Assembly (NCBI GenBank): GCA_021157555.1
Contig: JAGGWL010000301.1
Location: 1 to 5,827, forward strand
Reading direction: 5' to 3'
From: Deltaproteobacteria bacterium
GTDB lineage: Bacteria > Desulfobacterota > Desulfobacteria > Desulfobacterales > BuS5
DNA: 5,827 nt
Part shown: positions 1 to 5,793 of the stretch, one piece after another
Layout: each line of letters starts with the position of its first letter
How positions within the stretch are numbered: the stretch's first letter is position 1
Made by a program: the position numbers and the translations under genes
Notes under the pieces: model-generated
What the model was told of the DNA's origin: nothing
The model's input: the letters and a program-made list of their open reading frames with translations, nothing else
Databases searched by the model: none

Positions 1-228
1 CAGAGATGACCTGATAAATTACCAATTATAGATAAAAAGCCATCATACTCGAGCCAGTTTCAAAATGTTCAATTTTGTTCGAGGTCAAGGAAGACAAAAA
101 TTTTAACCACTGGAATACATTAAGTATTTCGAGGATTAAACCCTTTTTAAGATCAGGTTGACTGACGCAGAGATCGGGCAAAAGGGGGCGTTTTGAAATC
201 GGCTCACTCATAAAAAAAACCGTCATTA
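1..228. other. Left-edge stretch without a supportable gene
   Basis: I see no convincing gene here. A 66-codon minus-strand frame (226 down to 26) is open, but it has no Shine-Dalgarno sequence before either of its first two ATGs and I recognise no family in it. A small dyad, CAAAAT at 61-66 and ATTTTG at 72-77, could fold as a 6-bp hairpin. The word AGATCGGGCAAA at 171-182 recurs exactly at 5779-5790, beside the right-hand repeat cluster. This suggests the stretch includes the remains of a dispersed repeat. No sigma-70 promoter with two recognisable boxes at good spacing was found for the downstream gene. Confidence 0.4.
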
Positions 229-234
229 CGGGAG
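229..234 (+). promoter_or_regulatory. Ribosome binding site of the SH3b-domain gene
   Basis: CGGGAG lies six bases before the ATG at 241. It supports that start rather than an internal methionine, because the reading frame from 241 begins directly with a signal-peptide-like segment. Confidence 0.6.
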
Positions 235-240
235 TAATAT

Positions 241-1077
241 ATGAAAAATATTATTAATCCATATTCAATCCGCTTTTATTTAATCCTGTTTCTTGTTATA
301 TTGATAATAACCTGTTTGAATAATACAGTCTTTGCCTTTGATCTTAGACAAGGTGAAATAATATCAAGAGTAAATCTCAGACAGGCACCAGGATTGCAAG
401 GAAAAATTATTACCGGTATCCAGCGTGGAACTATAGTTATTGTAAAAGACAGACAGGGAGACTGGTATAGAATTATCGTATCAAGCGAGACATACGGATA
501 TGAAGGCTGGATTTACGGAAAATATCTAAGGCATTTTTCTGAAACTGCAAGCCATCCTGCAATAGCAATCCCGAATGACTCCATGAAATTTGTAACGACA
601 GAAACGGATGCAGGTATTCCTGAGCAAAGCAGTCCTGAAGAATCAGCGGCCTGGCAAAATACAGAATATCCGGATTCAGGCAGTGTTCCCGCTGATGAAC
701 CGACAAATAGTGACACTGCCATTTATATACAACCACCCGAAAAACTGACAAAAAAATCTGTCAATCTCGCAGCAAAAATAAAACCCAAAAAAAAAATGAA
801 TTATGATAAAGAAAAAATAAATAAAACGCAGTTAGATTTTTTGAATAATGGCAAGGTTAGCAAATCATCAGACAAAATCATTTCATTGATAAAGGAAAAG
901 AAAAAAACTCCTCTAATATCAGATGACAATAACTCCCTCAAAAAAAATACGGGATGGCTCCGCCTGATACTTAAATTTGCATCTGTAATCCTTTCCTGCT
1001 TTGCCATTCTTTTATCATATAAAGCACTGCAATTTGCAAAAGAAACTCGTGAAATGGTTATGCAGTTTAAACAATAG
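241..1077 (+). CDS. Exported or membrane-anchored bacterial SH3b-domain protein
   Basis: A 278-residue protein of unknown specific role. Residues 12-32 are a hydrophobic signal sequence or N-terminal anchor, with a possible signal peptidase site after VFA (30-32). Residues about 38-96 form one bacterial SH3 domain: the VNLRQAP start, a central GDWYRI and the closing GYEGWIYGKYL are all typical of SH3b. Such domains usually bind cell-wall peptides or other proteins outside the cytoplasm. Residues 100-165 are acidic and low in complexity, and 166-235 are very lysine-rich and probably disordered. Residues 239-260 form a second membrane helix, followed by a short charged tail. The expected topology is a periplasmic SH3b domain tethered at the C-terminus, loosely recalling the TIGR04211/YgiM layout, although I see no clear coiled coil. 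It lies 21 bases before pepA on the same strand with no terminator between, so the two are probably co-transcribed. The domain call is firm; the cellular function is unknown. Confidence 0.85.
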   Translation: MKNIINPYSIRFYLILFLVILIITCLNNTVFAFDLRQGEIISRVNLRQAPGLQGKIITGIQRGTIVIVKDRQGDWYRIIVSSETYGYEGWIYGKYLRHFSETASHPAIAIPNDSMKFVTTETDAGIPEQSSPEESAAWQNTEYPDSGSVPADEPTNSDTAIYIQPPEKLTKKSVNLAAKIKPKKKMNYDKEKINKTQLDFLNNGKVSKSSDKIISLIKEKKKTPLISDDNNSLKKNTGWLRLILKFASVILSCFAILLSYKALQFAKETREMVMQFKQ

Positions 1078-1083
1078 TTCTAT

Positions 1084-1089
1084 AAGGAG
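1084..1089 (+). promoter_or_regulatory. Strong ribosome binding site of pepA
   Basis: AAGGAG sits nine bases before the ATG at 1099, inside the short gap after the SH3b gene stop codon. It fixes the pepA start and supports translation from a shared transcript. Confidence 0.7.
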
Positions 1090-1098
1090 AATTGAAAT

Positions 1099-2583
1099 AT
1101 GATTCAATTAAAAACAATCGATCTGAAAACAACACCCGTCGAAGCTCTTATTATACCTGTATGTGAAGATAAAGAGATTCATAATTTACGAAAAATATCC
1201 ACCCTGATAAAAAAAGTGAAAGACCTGAATGAATTTACTGGCAAAAAAGATGATTTGGTAACCTTGTACAATCTTCCCGGAATAAAAGCCGAAAGAGTCA
1301 TTTATTGCGGACTTGGAAAAATTGACGCGATTAATATTGAAACATTAAGGTCAGTTGCAGGAAAAGCCATAAAGGAATCCATTAAAAAAAAATTATCAAA
1401 TATTTTAATAGCAGCGCCTGTGGGGCAAAATATCACCAGGGGAATCAAGGCTGATACCCATTCTATTCTCAACGCCTTGCTGGAGGGTGCGTATCTTGGG
1501 AATCATATTTTTGATAAATACAAAAAAGAGAAAAAGCTTAAACCTGTAAAAGAGATTAATCTTCTTGTAAAACCGGACATAGCTAATCAATTCAAAAAAT
1601 TGCCTGCAAAAGTCGAAACATTATGTCAAGGCACCATTCTGGCAAGAGAATGGATAAGCACTCCGCCTAATGACAAAAGGCCGGAACAGTTTACAGAATC
1701 TATCGTAGCACATGCTGAAAAAACCAATCTCAAAATTGATATTCTGGATGAAATACAGTTAAAACAAAAAAAATTCGGGGCATTACTTGCAGTAGCAGAG
1801 GGAAGTACAAGTAAGCCCTCCCTGATTTGCCTTGAGTACAGCCCAAAAAACCCTCAAAAAACCATTGTGCTTGTAGGGAAAGGTGTCACTTTTGATTCAG
1901 GCGGCATAAATTTAAAACCTGTGGGTTCACTTGAAGATATGAAAATGGATATGTCGGGAGCTGCCGCAGTTGCCGCCACCATGATAACAATAGCTAAACT
2001 GAAGCCTAAAGTTAAAGTTGTCGGTGTTATACCGGTGGTTGAAAACATGCCTTCAGGCCGTGCTGCACGGCCGGGAGATATAGTAAAAAGCTATAGCGGT
2101 ACAACTATCGAAATAGGCAACACTGATGCAGAGGGAAGACTGATATTAATAGATGCCATTTCTTACAGTATTGAAAAATATAAACCGCAAACAATTATAG
2201 ATATCGCCACCCTGACAGGAGCTTGTGTTGTCGCTCTGGGTGAACAAATAGCGGGAGTATTTGCTTCTGATGATGACCTTGCCGAAAAAATTCTTCAGTC
2301 CGGACAGGATACAAATGAAAGATGCTGGAGACTGCCATTACCGGACGACTACCAGAAACTATTAAAAAGTGATTTTGCAGACCTGCAGAATATCAGTAGT
2401 TCACGCTGGGGTGGAGCCATTACAGCCGCCATGTTTCTTAAAGAGTTTACAGAAAAAGTTGAATGGGCACACATAGATATTGCAGGGCCTGCTTATATTA
2501 AAAAAGCAACAGAGTATTGTGGTCCAGGAGGAACGGGTTTTGGAGTGAGGCTGTTTTGTACGTTGCTGGAAAAGTATATTTAA
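1099..2583 (+). CDS. pepA: Leucyl aminopeptidase (cytosol aminopeptidase, peptidase family M17)
   Basis: A complete 494-residue enzyme, close to the roughly 500 residues usual for the family. It removes N-terminal amino acids, preferably leucine, from peptides in the cytoplasm, using two divalent metal ions in a hexameric enzyme (family knowledge). Residues 1-160 form the variable N-terminal domain. The catalytic domain follows, with VGKGVTFDSGG (259-269), NLKP (271-274), MKMDMSGAAAV (281-291) and NTDAEGRLIL (341-350). By motif, Lys261, Asp266, Asp284, Asp343 and Glu345 are the metal ligands, and Lys273 and Arg347 are the catalytic pair. All sit at a constant offset of -9 from their E. coli PepA counterparts. 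TLTGA (371-375) and the C-terminal WAHIDIAGPAY and GTGFGVR segments are also typical. No frameshift or missing residue was seen. E. coli PepA also binds DNA, but nothing here shows whether this one does. It is the second gene after the SH3b protein and converges with the response-regulator gene. Confidence 0.97.
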   Translation: MIQLKTIDLKTTPVEALIIPVCEDKEIHNLRKISTLIKKVKDLNEFTGKKDDLVTLYNLPGIKAERVIYCGLGKIDAINIETLRSVAGKAIKESIKKKLSNILIAAPVGQNITRGIKADTHSILNALLEGAYLGNHIFDKYKKEKKLKPVKEINLLVKPDIANQFKKLPAKVETLCQGTILAREWISTPPNDKRPEQFTESIVAHAEKTNLKIDILDEIQLKQKKFGALLAVAEGSTSKPSLICLEYSPKNPQKTIVLVGKGVTFDSGGINLKPVGSLEDMKMDMSGAAAVAATMITIAKLKPKVKVVGVIPVVENMPSGRAARPGDIVKSYSGTTIEIGNTDAEGRLILIDAISYSIEKYKPQTIIDIATLTGACVVALGEQIAGVFASDDDLAEKILQSGQDTNERCWRLPLPDDYQKLLKSDFADLQNISSSRWGGAITAAMFLKEFTEKVEWAHIDIAGPAYIKKATEYCGPGGTGFGVRLFCTLLEKYI

Positions 2584-2648
2584 AAATAGAAGCTGAACTA
2601 AAAACCAACAAGGGCAGAATAGACGGTGTTATTATAGATCGGAATGTG

Positions 2649-2695
2649 GGGGAATGGGTGGTTGAGAAAATGAGGGTTATTCCCCGTAAATTTTT
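2649..2695 (+). terminator. Possible weak terminator downstream of pepA
   Basis: GGGGAAT (2649-2655) pairs with ATTCCCC (2679-2685). Two further G-U pairs are possible, and TTTTT (2691-2695) follows after five bases. The loop is long (about 19-23 bases) and the T-run is short and displaced, so the call is tentative. The right arm overlaps the stop codon of the convergent regulator gene. No T-run follows it on the minus strand, so it would act for pepA only. Confidence 0.35.
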
Positions 2696-4053
2696 AGTTT
2701 TCTTCTAAGGGTGTTTATTCCTATATCCAAAAATCTGGCTGTTTGAGATTTATTCCTTCTTGTTTGATTATATATTTTGAGAATATACGACTTTTCAATA
2801 TCAGCCAGAGGAACTATAGTATTTAGTTCTTTTTGATGCTGTTTGTTTTGTATGATTTTTTTTGTTTTTTTAATTCTCATTTGCTTTGGAAGAAAATTTG
2901 CGGTTATATTTTTTCCTTGCGCCAGATTTACGGTAGACTGGATAATTGCTCTTAGTTCCCTGATATTTCCGGGATAATTGTAATCCATAAATAAAGACAG
3001 TGCTTCTTCTTCAATAAAACAACTACCGGAATTACCGGAAAACTCTTTTAAAAATTGATTGATTAACAACGGTATGTCATTTTTTCTGTCGCGGAGGGGC
3101 GGAAGGTGGAGCACCCCTCCTCTGAGACGGTAATATAGATCCTTGCGAAACATCTTTTTGTCCATTAATCTATCAAGGTCTTCATTCGTGGCTGCAATAA
3201 AGCGAATATCAACTTTTTGCTGCACACTGTTCCCTAACTTGATATATTCTTCGGACTGAAGGACCCGAAGCAATTTTCCTTGAAGTTCGGTTGACAGGTT
3301 GCCAATTTCATCCAAAAAAAGTGTCCCCTGATTTGTGTATTCAAGGTGTCCGGAACGTTTTTTGTCCGCACCTGTAAAAGCACCTTTTGTATGGCCAAAA
3401 AACTCTGCATCAAAAAGATTGCCGGCTATGGAAGCCATGTTGATTGGAGTAAATGGAAATTTTGATCTTGCACTGACAATATGAATAGCCTTTGCTAAAA
3501 GTTCCTTGCCTGTACCACTTTCTCCTGTAATTAAAACAGGCACATCACTTAGAGCGTGCAGTTCTGCTTCCTTCAATATCTTAAGAACCTTATGCGACCT
3601 TGTTATAATAGGTTTAAATGCTTTTACATTTATTAATTTCGGCAAGGTCTTCTTTTTTTCAATATCAAGAATATCAAGCAGCCGTTTCCTTTCCATAGAC
3701 CGGTTAATTGCCGAAAACAGGTCATCTTTAGAAACAGGCTTCACAAGGTAATCATATGCTCCTTTTTTTAAGCATTCCACCGCGGTCCTGGCTTCATTCA
3801 CAGCGGTTATCATTATACACTCGGTGTTGGGACTGGTATTTTTTATTATCTCAAGGAGTTTGATCCCATCCATACCGGGCATTGTCATATCGATCAGGGC
3901 AATATCAAAAATTTCGTCTTGCTCAAAAATTAAAGCAGCCTTTACAGGATCATCCTCAAGTACGATGTTTTTATATCCTGTTTCGGTCAATTTTATTTTT
4001 AATATTTCAAGAAAATCAAGGTCATCGTCAATAACTATAATATTACCGGTCAT
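2677..4053 (-). CDS. Sigma-54-dependent response regulator, NtrC family (REC, AAA+, Fis-type HTH)
   Basis: A complete 458-residue bacterial enhancer-binding protein. Once phosphorylated by a partner kinase, it should bind upstream DNA and use ATP to open sigma-54 RNA polymerase promoters. The receiver domain spans residues 4-120: acidic pocket Asp9-Asp11, phosphoacceptor Asp55 in LIDMTMPGMDG, Thr83 and Lys105. The AAA+ domain spans about 150-385: Walker A GESGTGKE (177-184), the sigma-54 contact loop GAFTGA (224-229), Walker B LFLDE (245-249), sensor I AATNEDL and the arginine-finger segment FRKDLYYRL (302-310). A basic linker leads to the C-terminal Fis-type helix-turn-helix (420-458, NKSQTARFLDIGINTLRRKL). 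The ATG at 4053 is preferred over an upstream in-frame ATG at 4146, because AGGGGG lies just before it and the receiver fold begins immediately; the 31 extra residues would be hydrophobic and unlike any receiver. It is divergent from a sigma-54 promoter at 4271. The target and kinase are not proven. The truncated PAS gene at 4698-5312 is the only sensor-like gene in view. Confidence 0.95.
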   Translation of the reverse strand: MTGNIIVIDDDLDFLEILKIKLTETGYKNIVLEDDPVKAALIFEQDEIFDIALIDMTMPGMDGIKLLEIIKNTSPNTECIMITAVNEARTAVECLKKGAYDYLVKPVSKDDLFSAINRSMERKRLLDILDIEKKKTLPKLINVKAFKPIITRSHKVLKILKEAELHALSDVPVLITGESGTGKELLAKAIHIVSARSKFPFTPINMASIAGNLFDAEFFGHTKGAFTGADKKRSGHLEYTNQGTLFLDEIGNLSTELQGKLLRVLQSEEYIKLGNSVQQKVDIRFIAATNEDLDRLMDKKMFRKDLYYRLRGGVLHLPPLRDRKNDIPLLINQFLKEFSGNSGSCFIEEEALSLFMDYNYPGNIRELRAIIQSTVNLAQGKNITANFLPKQMRIKKTKKIIQNKQHQKELNTIVPLADIEKSYILKIYNQTRRNKSQTARFLDIGINTLRRKLKIYGE

Positions 4054-4056
4054 CCT

Positions 4057-4062
4057 ACCCCC
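4057..4062 (-). promoter_or_regulatory. Ribosome binding site that fixes the regulator start
   Basis: Read on the minus strand, a run of AGGGGG lies about four bases before the ATG at 4053. It is the reason for choosing this start over the upstream in-frame ATG at 4146. Confidence 0.6.
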
Positions 4063-4087
4063 TAATTCTATGCCAAAAGAGACTATA

Positions 4088-4096
4088 CCAAAATGG
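4088..4096 (+). promoter_or_regulatory. Candidate activator-binding site 1 (CCAAAATGG)
   Basis: CCAAAATGG has CCA-N3-TGG symmetry and is the exact reverse complement of a second site at 4150-4158; the centres are 62 bases apart, close to six helical turns. Fis-type HTH activators bind short dyads upstream of sigma-54 promoters, and this site lies about 180 bases upstream of the -24 box. It also falls at or just after the predicted regulator transcription start, so binding could repress the regulator gene. Binding itself is inferred. Confidence 0.35.
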
Positions 4097-4105
4097 AAGA
4101 GATAA

Positions 4106-4114
4106 ATTATAACA
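4106..4114 (-). promoter_or_regulatory. Extended -10 promoter for the response-regulator gene
   Basis: On the minus strand the sequence reads TGTTATAAT, a perfect -10 hexamer with the TG of an extended -10 element. No good -35 box is visible about 17 bases upstream, which is common for extended -10 promoters. The predicted transcript would start near 4099, about 45 bases before the regulator ATG. Confidence 0.45.
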
Positions 4115-4149
4115 ACTTGAATTAAAAGATTATTTTTTAAATACATATC

Positions 4150-4158
4150 CCATTTTGG
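4150..4158 (-). promoter_or_regulatory. Candidate activator-binding site 2 (CCATTTTGG)
   Basis: This is the inverted partner of the 4088-4096 site, with an identical 9-base core. Its centre lies about 117 bases upstream of the -24 box of the sigma-54 promoter, within the usual range for enhancer sites, and about 55 bases upstream of the predicted regulator start. Two copies in the same intergenic space raise the odds that they are functional, but a 9-mer in AT-rich DNA can recur by chance. Confidence 0.35.
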
Positions 4159-4270
4159 AACAATTATCCATTTGTTTTAAATTTATTCAAAATAAATACC
4201 AACACTTCTTTATTCCTATAACACATTGATTATACATACATTTATATCTTATATCTGATAATATTCTTTG

Positions 4271-4286
4271 TGGCACACAGCTTGCT
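4271..4286 (+). promoter_or_regulatory. Sigma-54 (RpoN) -24/-12 promoter
   Basis: TGGCACACAGCTTGCT matches the sigma-54 consensus TGGCAC-N5-TTGCW. The invariant GG (4272-4273) and GC (4284-4285) are separated by exactly ten bases, as sigma-54 requires. Transcription would begin near 4297 and run rightward, giving a leader of about 80 bases before the ATG at 4376. The neighbouring divergent gene encodes a GAFTGA-containing sigma-54 activator, the expected partner for such a promoter. The natural target seems to have been the metF gene, now only a fragment. Confidence 0.8.
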
Positions 4287-4362
4287 CTATTACTTGATTA
4301 AAAGAAACTCGACGATGTGCAAAATTCAGGTTTTATAAAGCTATTATTTCCCATAATCTTTT

Positions 4363-4368
4363 AAGGAA
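4363..4368 (+). promoter_or_regulatory. Ribosome binding site of the metF remnant
   Basis: AAGGAA lies seven bases before the ATG at 4376. With the sigma-54 promoter, it shows that the 5' control signals of this gene are intact although the coding region is not. Confidence 0.55.
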
Positions 4369-4375
4369 TTTAAGT

Positions 4376-4720
4376 ATGCGTTTAAAAAATAAATTTAACG
4401 CAGGGGAATTTGCTATTCTGGCTGAAATTGAACCCCCCAAGGGTGTGGACACATCAGCAATGATAGCTAATGCCACAATGATAAAAGGAAAAGCGGATGC
4501 ATTGCTGGTGCCTGAAATGAGCAACGCGGTTATGCGGATGAGCTCACTCGGCGGCGCTATGATCCTTCAGGACAAAGTGATGGAAACGGTGATGCAGGTT
4601 AACTGCAGGGACAGGAACCGATTGGCTTTGCAGGCTGATTTGCTGGCAGCATCCGCACAAGAACCGAGGATAGGAGTTTTTGTGTGTAAATGCGGAATTA
4701 ATATTGCTGGTATGCCTTAA
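4376..4720 (+). pseudogene. metF: Truncated methylenetetrahydrofolate reductase (MetF) fused in frame to an HdrA-like fragment
   Basis: The open frame is 114 residues, against roughly 290-300 for a complete MetF. Residues 1-94 are the MetF N-terminus: FAILAEIEPPKGVD (12-25) begins the TIM barrel with its catalytic-type Glu, followed by VPEMSNAVMRMSSLGG and VMQVNCRDRNRLALQADLL (72-90). MetF reduces methylene-tetrahydrofolate to methyl-tetrahydrofolate, or the reverse, in the methyl branch of the Wood-Ljungdahl pathway. After Ala94 the expected FAD-binding remainder is missing. From residue 95 the text changes to EPRIGVFVCKCGINIAG, which resembles the start of an HdrA-type subunit, and the frame ends two residues later. 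The protein cannot be a working reductase: about two thirds of the barrel is absent. The start, ribosome binding site and sigma-54 promoter all look normal. The last 23 bases overlap the 3' end of the convergent PAS gene. A deletion inside a metF-hdr operon would explain the fusion; an assembly chimera is the alternative. Confidence 0.8.
4655..4711 (+). pseudogene. HdrA-like N-terminal fragment, about 18 codons
   Basis: The codons from about 4658 read QEPRIGVFVCKCGINIAG, with the VCxCGxNIAG pattern of HdrA-type flavin and iron-sulfur subunits of heterodisulfide-reductase-like complexes. In several anaerobes, for example Moorella, hdrABC genes are clustered with metF and the complex is thought to exchange electrons with it. 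This piece stops at the join with the PAS gene and encodes no domain. The resemblance rests on a short motif, so the family call is likely but not certain. Confidence 0.55.
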
Positions 4721-5312
4721 CTTTTCCTTTACCTCCGTATTCATCACTGCGAAGTTTTTTCATAACCTCTCTTGCGTCGTCATCTACATATATATCCCAA
4801 ATATTGAGCTTATTGATGGTTTCATCTATGCTATATCCGGTTATTTTTGCAGCCGCATCATTGAACATACGTATCTTGCCTGATTTGTCGGCGGCTATAA
4901 CGCCATCCACCGCACTCAAAATAAGGTTTCGTAAAAAAGCATTAGACCTATGCAGCTTTTCTCCCAGTTCTTCAATGTTCGGAAATTTAACGTCGAGTAT
5001 TACAAGCGCCTCGATTTTTTCACCGGAAAAAACAGGATAAGAATATAAGCACGAAAATCCTTCTTGAGGTTTCCTCAAAACTAACTTGTGGGTTTGATTA
5101 ACTTCCATTGCGGGGCAATTATTGCAGGGAGAGGTTCGACCAGAAAGCACTTCGTAGCATAGTTTTCCCACAACATCAGGTTTATGCTTATAAAAATCAT
5201 GTCCATTCGCGACAAGGATTTTGAATTCAGGGGAAATTATTATAATTTTTTTTCTAAACGCCTCAAGCGCTTTTATCATATAGTAATCAGCATTTTTGTC
5301 TGTCTGTTGCAT
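4698..5312 (-). CDS. PAS-domain sensor protein, truncated (probable remnant of a sensor histidine kinase)
   Basis: A 204-residue frame. The ATG at 5312 is preceded by GGGGGC on the minus strand, a plausible ribosome binding site. Residues about 14-110 form a first PAS-like domain with three cysteines in a pattern common in PAS sensors of sulfate reducers: Cys52, Cys63 and Cys66 (CYEVLSGRTSPCNNCPAMEV). Residues 112-130 form a short helical linker. A second PAS domain starts at about 127 (ILSAVDGVIAADKSG, then ITGYSIDE) and breaks off after GGKGKVKAYQ, before its last strands. No HisKA, H-box or ATPase domain follows; the frame runs into the HdrA-like fragment and stops within two or three codons. 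Without an output domain it probably cannot signal to a response regulator. No membrane segment is seen, so it would be cytoplasmic. It lies upstream of the sigma-54 regulator on the same strand, and a past two-component pairing is possible but unproven. Confidence 0.75.
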   Translation of the reverse strand: MQQTDKNADYYMIKALEAFRKKIIIISPEFKILVANGHDFYKHKPDVVGKLCYEVLSGRTSPCNNCPAMEVNQTHKLVLRKPQEGFSCLYSYPVFSGEKIEALVILDVKFPNIEELGEKLHRSNAFLRNLILSAVDGVIAADKSGKIRMFNDAAAKITGYSIDETINKLNIWDIYVDDDAREVMKKLRSDEYGGKGKVKAYQQY

Positions 5313-5347
5313 GTTATTGCCCCCATGATAATAAACGTTGTAAATCA

Positions 5348-5368
5348 GCCAACGCCTTAGCGTTTGGC
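5348..5368. repeat. Bulged hairpin upstream of the PAS gene
   Basis: GCCAACGC (5348-5355) pairs with GCGTTTGGC (5360-5368) with one bulged T and a four-base loop. It lies just left of the first REP-like repeat copy and about 35 bases upstream of the PAS gene start. There is no T-run after it on either strand, so it is more likely part of the repeat unit than a terminator. Confidence 0.5.
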
Positions 5369-5371
5369 CAA

Positions 5372-5417
5372 GGAACGAGGACGAAATAACATCCCCAAAT
5401 ATGCATCACAGCTTCAA
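5372..5417 (+). repeat. REP-like repeat, copy 1
   Basis: It begins GGAACGAGGACGAAATAAC and continues through ATCCCC, ATGCATCACAG and CTTCAA. Positions 5387-5416 match the reverse complement of the window end (5798-5827) at 28 of 30 bases, and the first 19 bases match copy 2 at 17 of 19. The repeat encodes nothing visible. Short dispersed repeats with a GGGGA/TCCCC stem resemble REP sequences mobilised by IS200-like (RAYT/Y1) transposases. No transposase gene is in the window. Confidence 0.7.
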
Positions 5418-5660
5418 ATCCTTGTAATAGTTCATCTCCATAAAAAAAATTTGAGAAATAATCTGTATTTCATAAAATAATATATAATTTTTAGTTTATT
5501 AATTTAGGAATCAAATATCAAGGTAAAATTGTAACACCTTGTTCTATTTTTTAGATTCCCCTATTGGCTCGACACACAATAAACTCACTAATCATTCTTT
5601 GCTTGAAAAAAAGATTAATATCTGCCAATTAGAAATAATAGAAAAAAGGCATCCTTCATT
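5418..5660. other. AT-rich non-coding spacer between repeat copies
   Basis: I see no supportable gene, RNA or promoter here. A 62-codon plus-strand frame starting at 5539 runs through the next repeat copy and has no recognisable product, so it is taken as chance. The stretch is very AT-rich and is bounded by the repeat copies on both sides. Confidence 0.5.
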
Positions 5661-5662
5661 TA

Positions 5663-5707
5663 GGAATGGGGACGAAATAACTTCCCCAAGTAGGCACACA
5701 GATTTAG
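5663..5707 (+). repeat. REP-like repeat, copy 2 (direct to copy 1)
   Basis: It begins GGAATGGGGACGAAATAAC, and TTCCCCAAGTAGGCACACAG follows. GGGGA (5668-5672) can pair with TCCCC (5683-5687) around a ten-base loop. It shares the first 19 bases with copy 1 (two mismatches) and the TAACTTCCCCAA core exactly with inverted copy 3, then diverges with one gap. The divergence suggests an older copy. Confidence 0.65.
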
Positions 5708-5723
5708 GTCAGGTTTGTTCGAA

Positions 5724-5780
5724 CTAAAAGTAGAAAAGTTGCAGAAATAGCAAGCTATTTCAATATTTTTCTACTTTTAG
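5724..5780. repeat. 57-base nested perfect inverted repeat
   Basis: A perfect 14-base arm, CTAAAAGTAGAAAA at 5724-5737, pairs with 5767-5780. Inside it, GAAATAGC (5744-5751) pairs perfectly with GCTATTTC (5754-5761). The two stems are separated by short unpaired segments of five to six bases on each side. It sits exactly between repeat copy 2 and inverted copy 3. As RNA it would form a long rod-like hairpin; as DNA it could extrude a cruciform. No sequence family is recognised and there is no poly-T terminator tail. Confidence 0.75.
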
Positions 5781-5793
5781 ATCGGGCAAAGAT

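Noticed and set aside
158..163. TTGACT as a -35 box upstream of the SH3b gene
   Set aside because: No acceptable -10 hexamer lies 16-18 bases downstream; the region there is G-rich.
26..226. 66-codon minus-strand open frame at the left edge
   Set aside because: No ribosome binding site before its first two ATGs, no recognisable domain, and it spans a repeat-related word; most likely a chance frame.
4054..4146. Upstream 31-codon extension of the response regulator
   Set aside because: It is hydrophobic, lacks a ribosome binding site and overlaps the extended -10, whereas AGGGGG precedes the ATG at 4053 where the receiver fold begins.
4680..4883. Plus-strand 67-codon frame over the junction
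   Set aside because: It is antisense to the PAS gene and shows no family features; it is a shadow of that coding sequence.
5539..5727. 62-codon plus-strand open frame in the repeat region
   Set aside because: It runs through repeat copy 2 into the nested hairpin, has no family resemblance and no good ribosome binding site.
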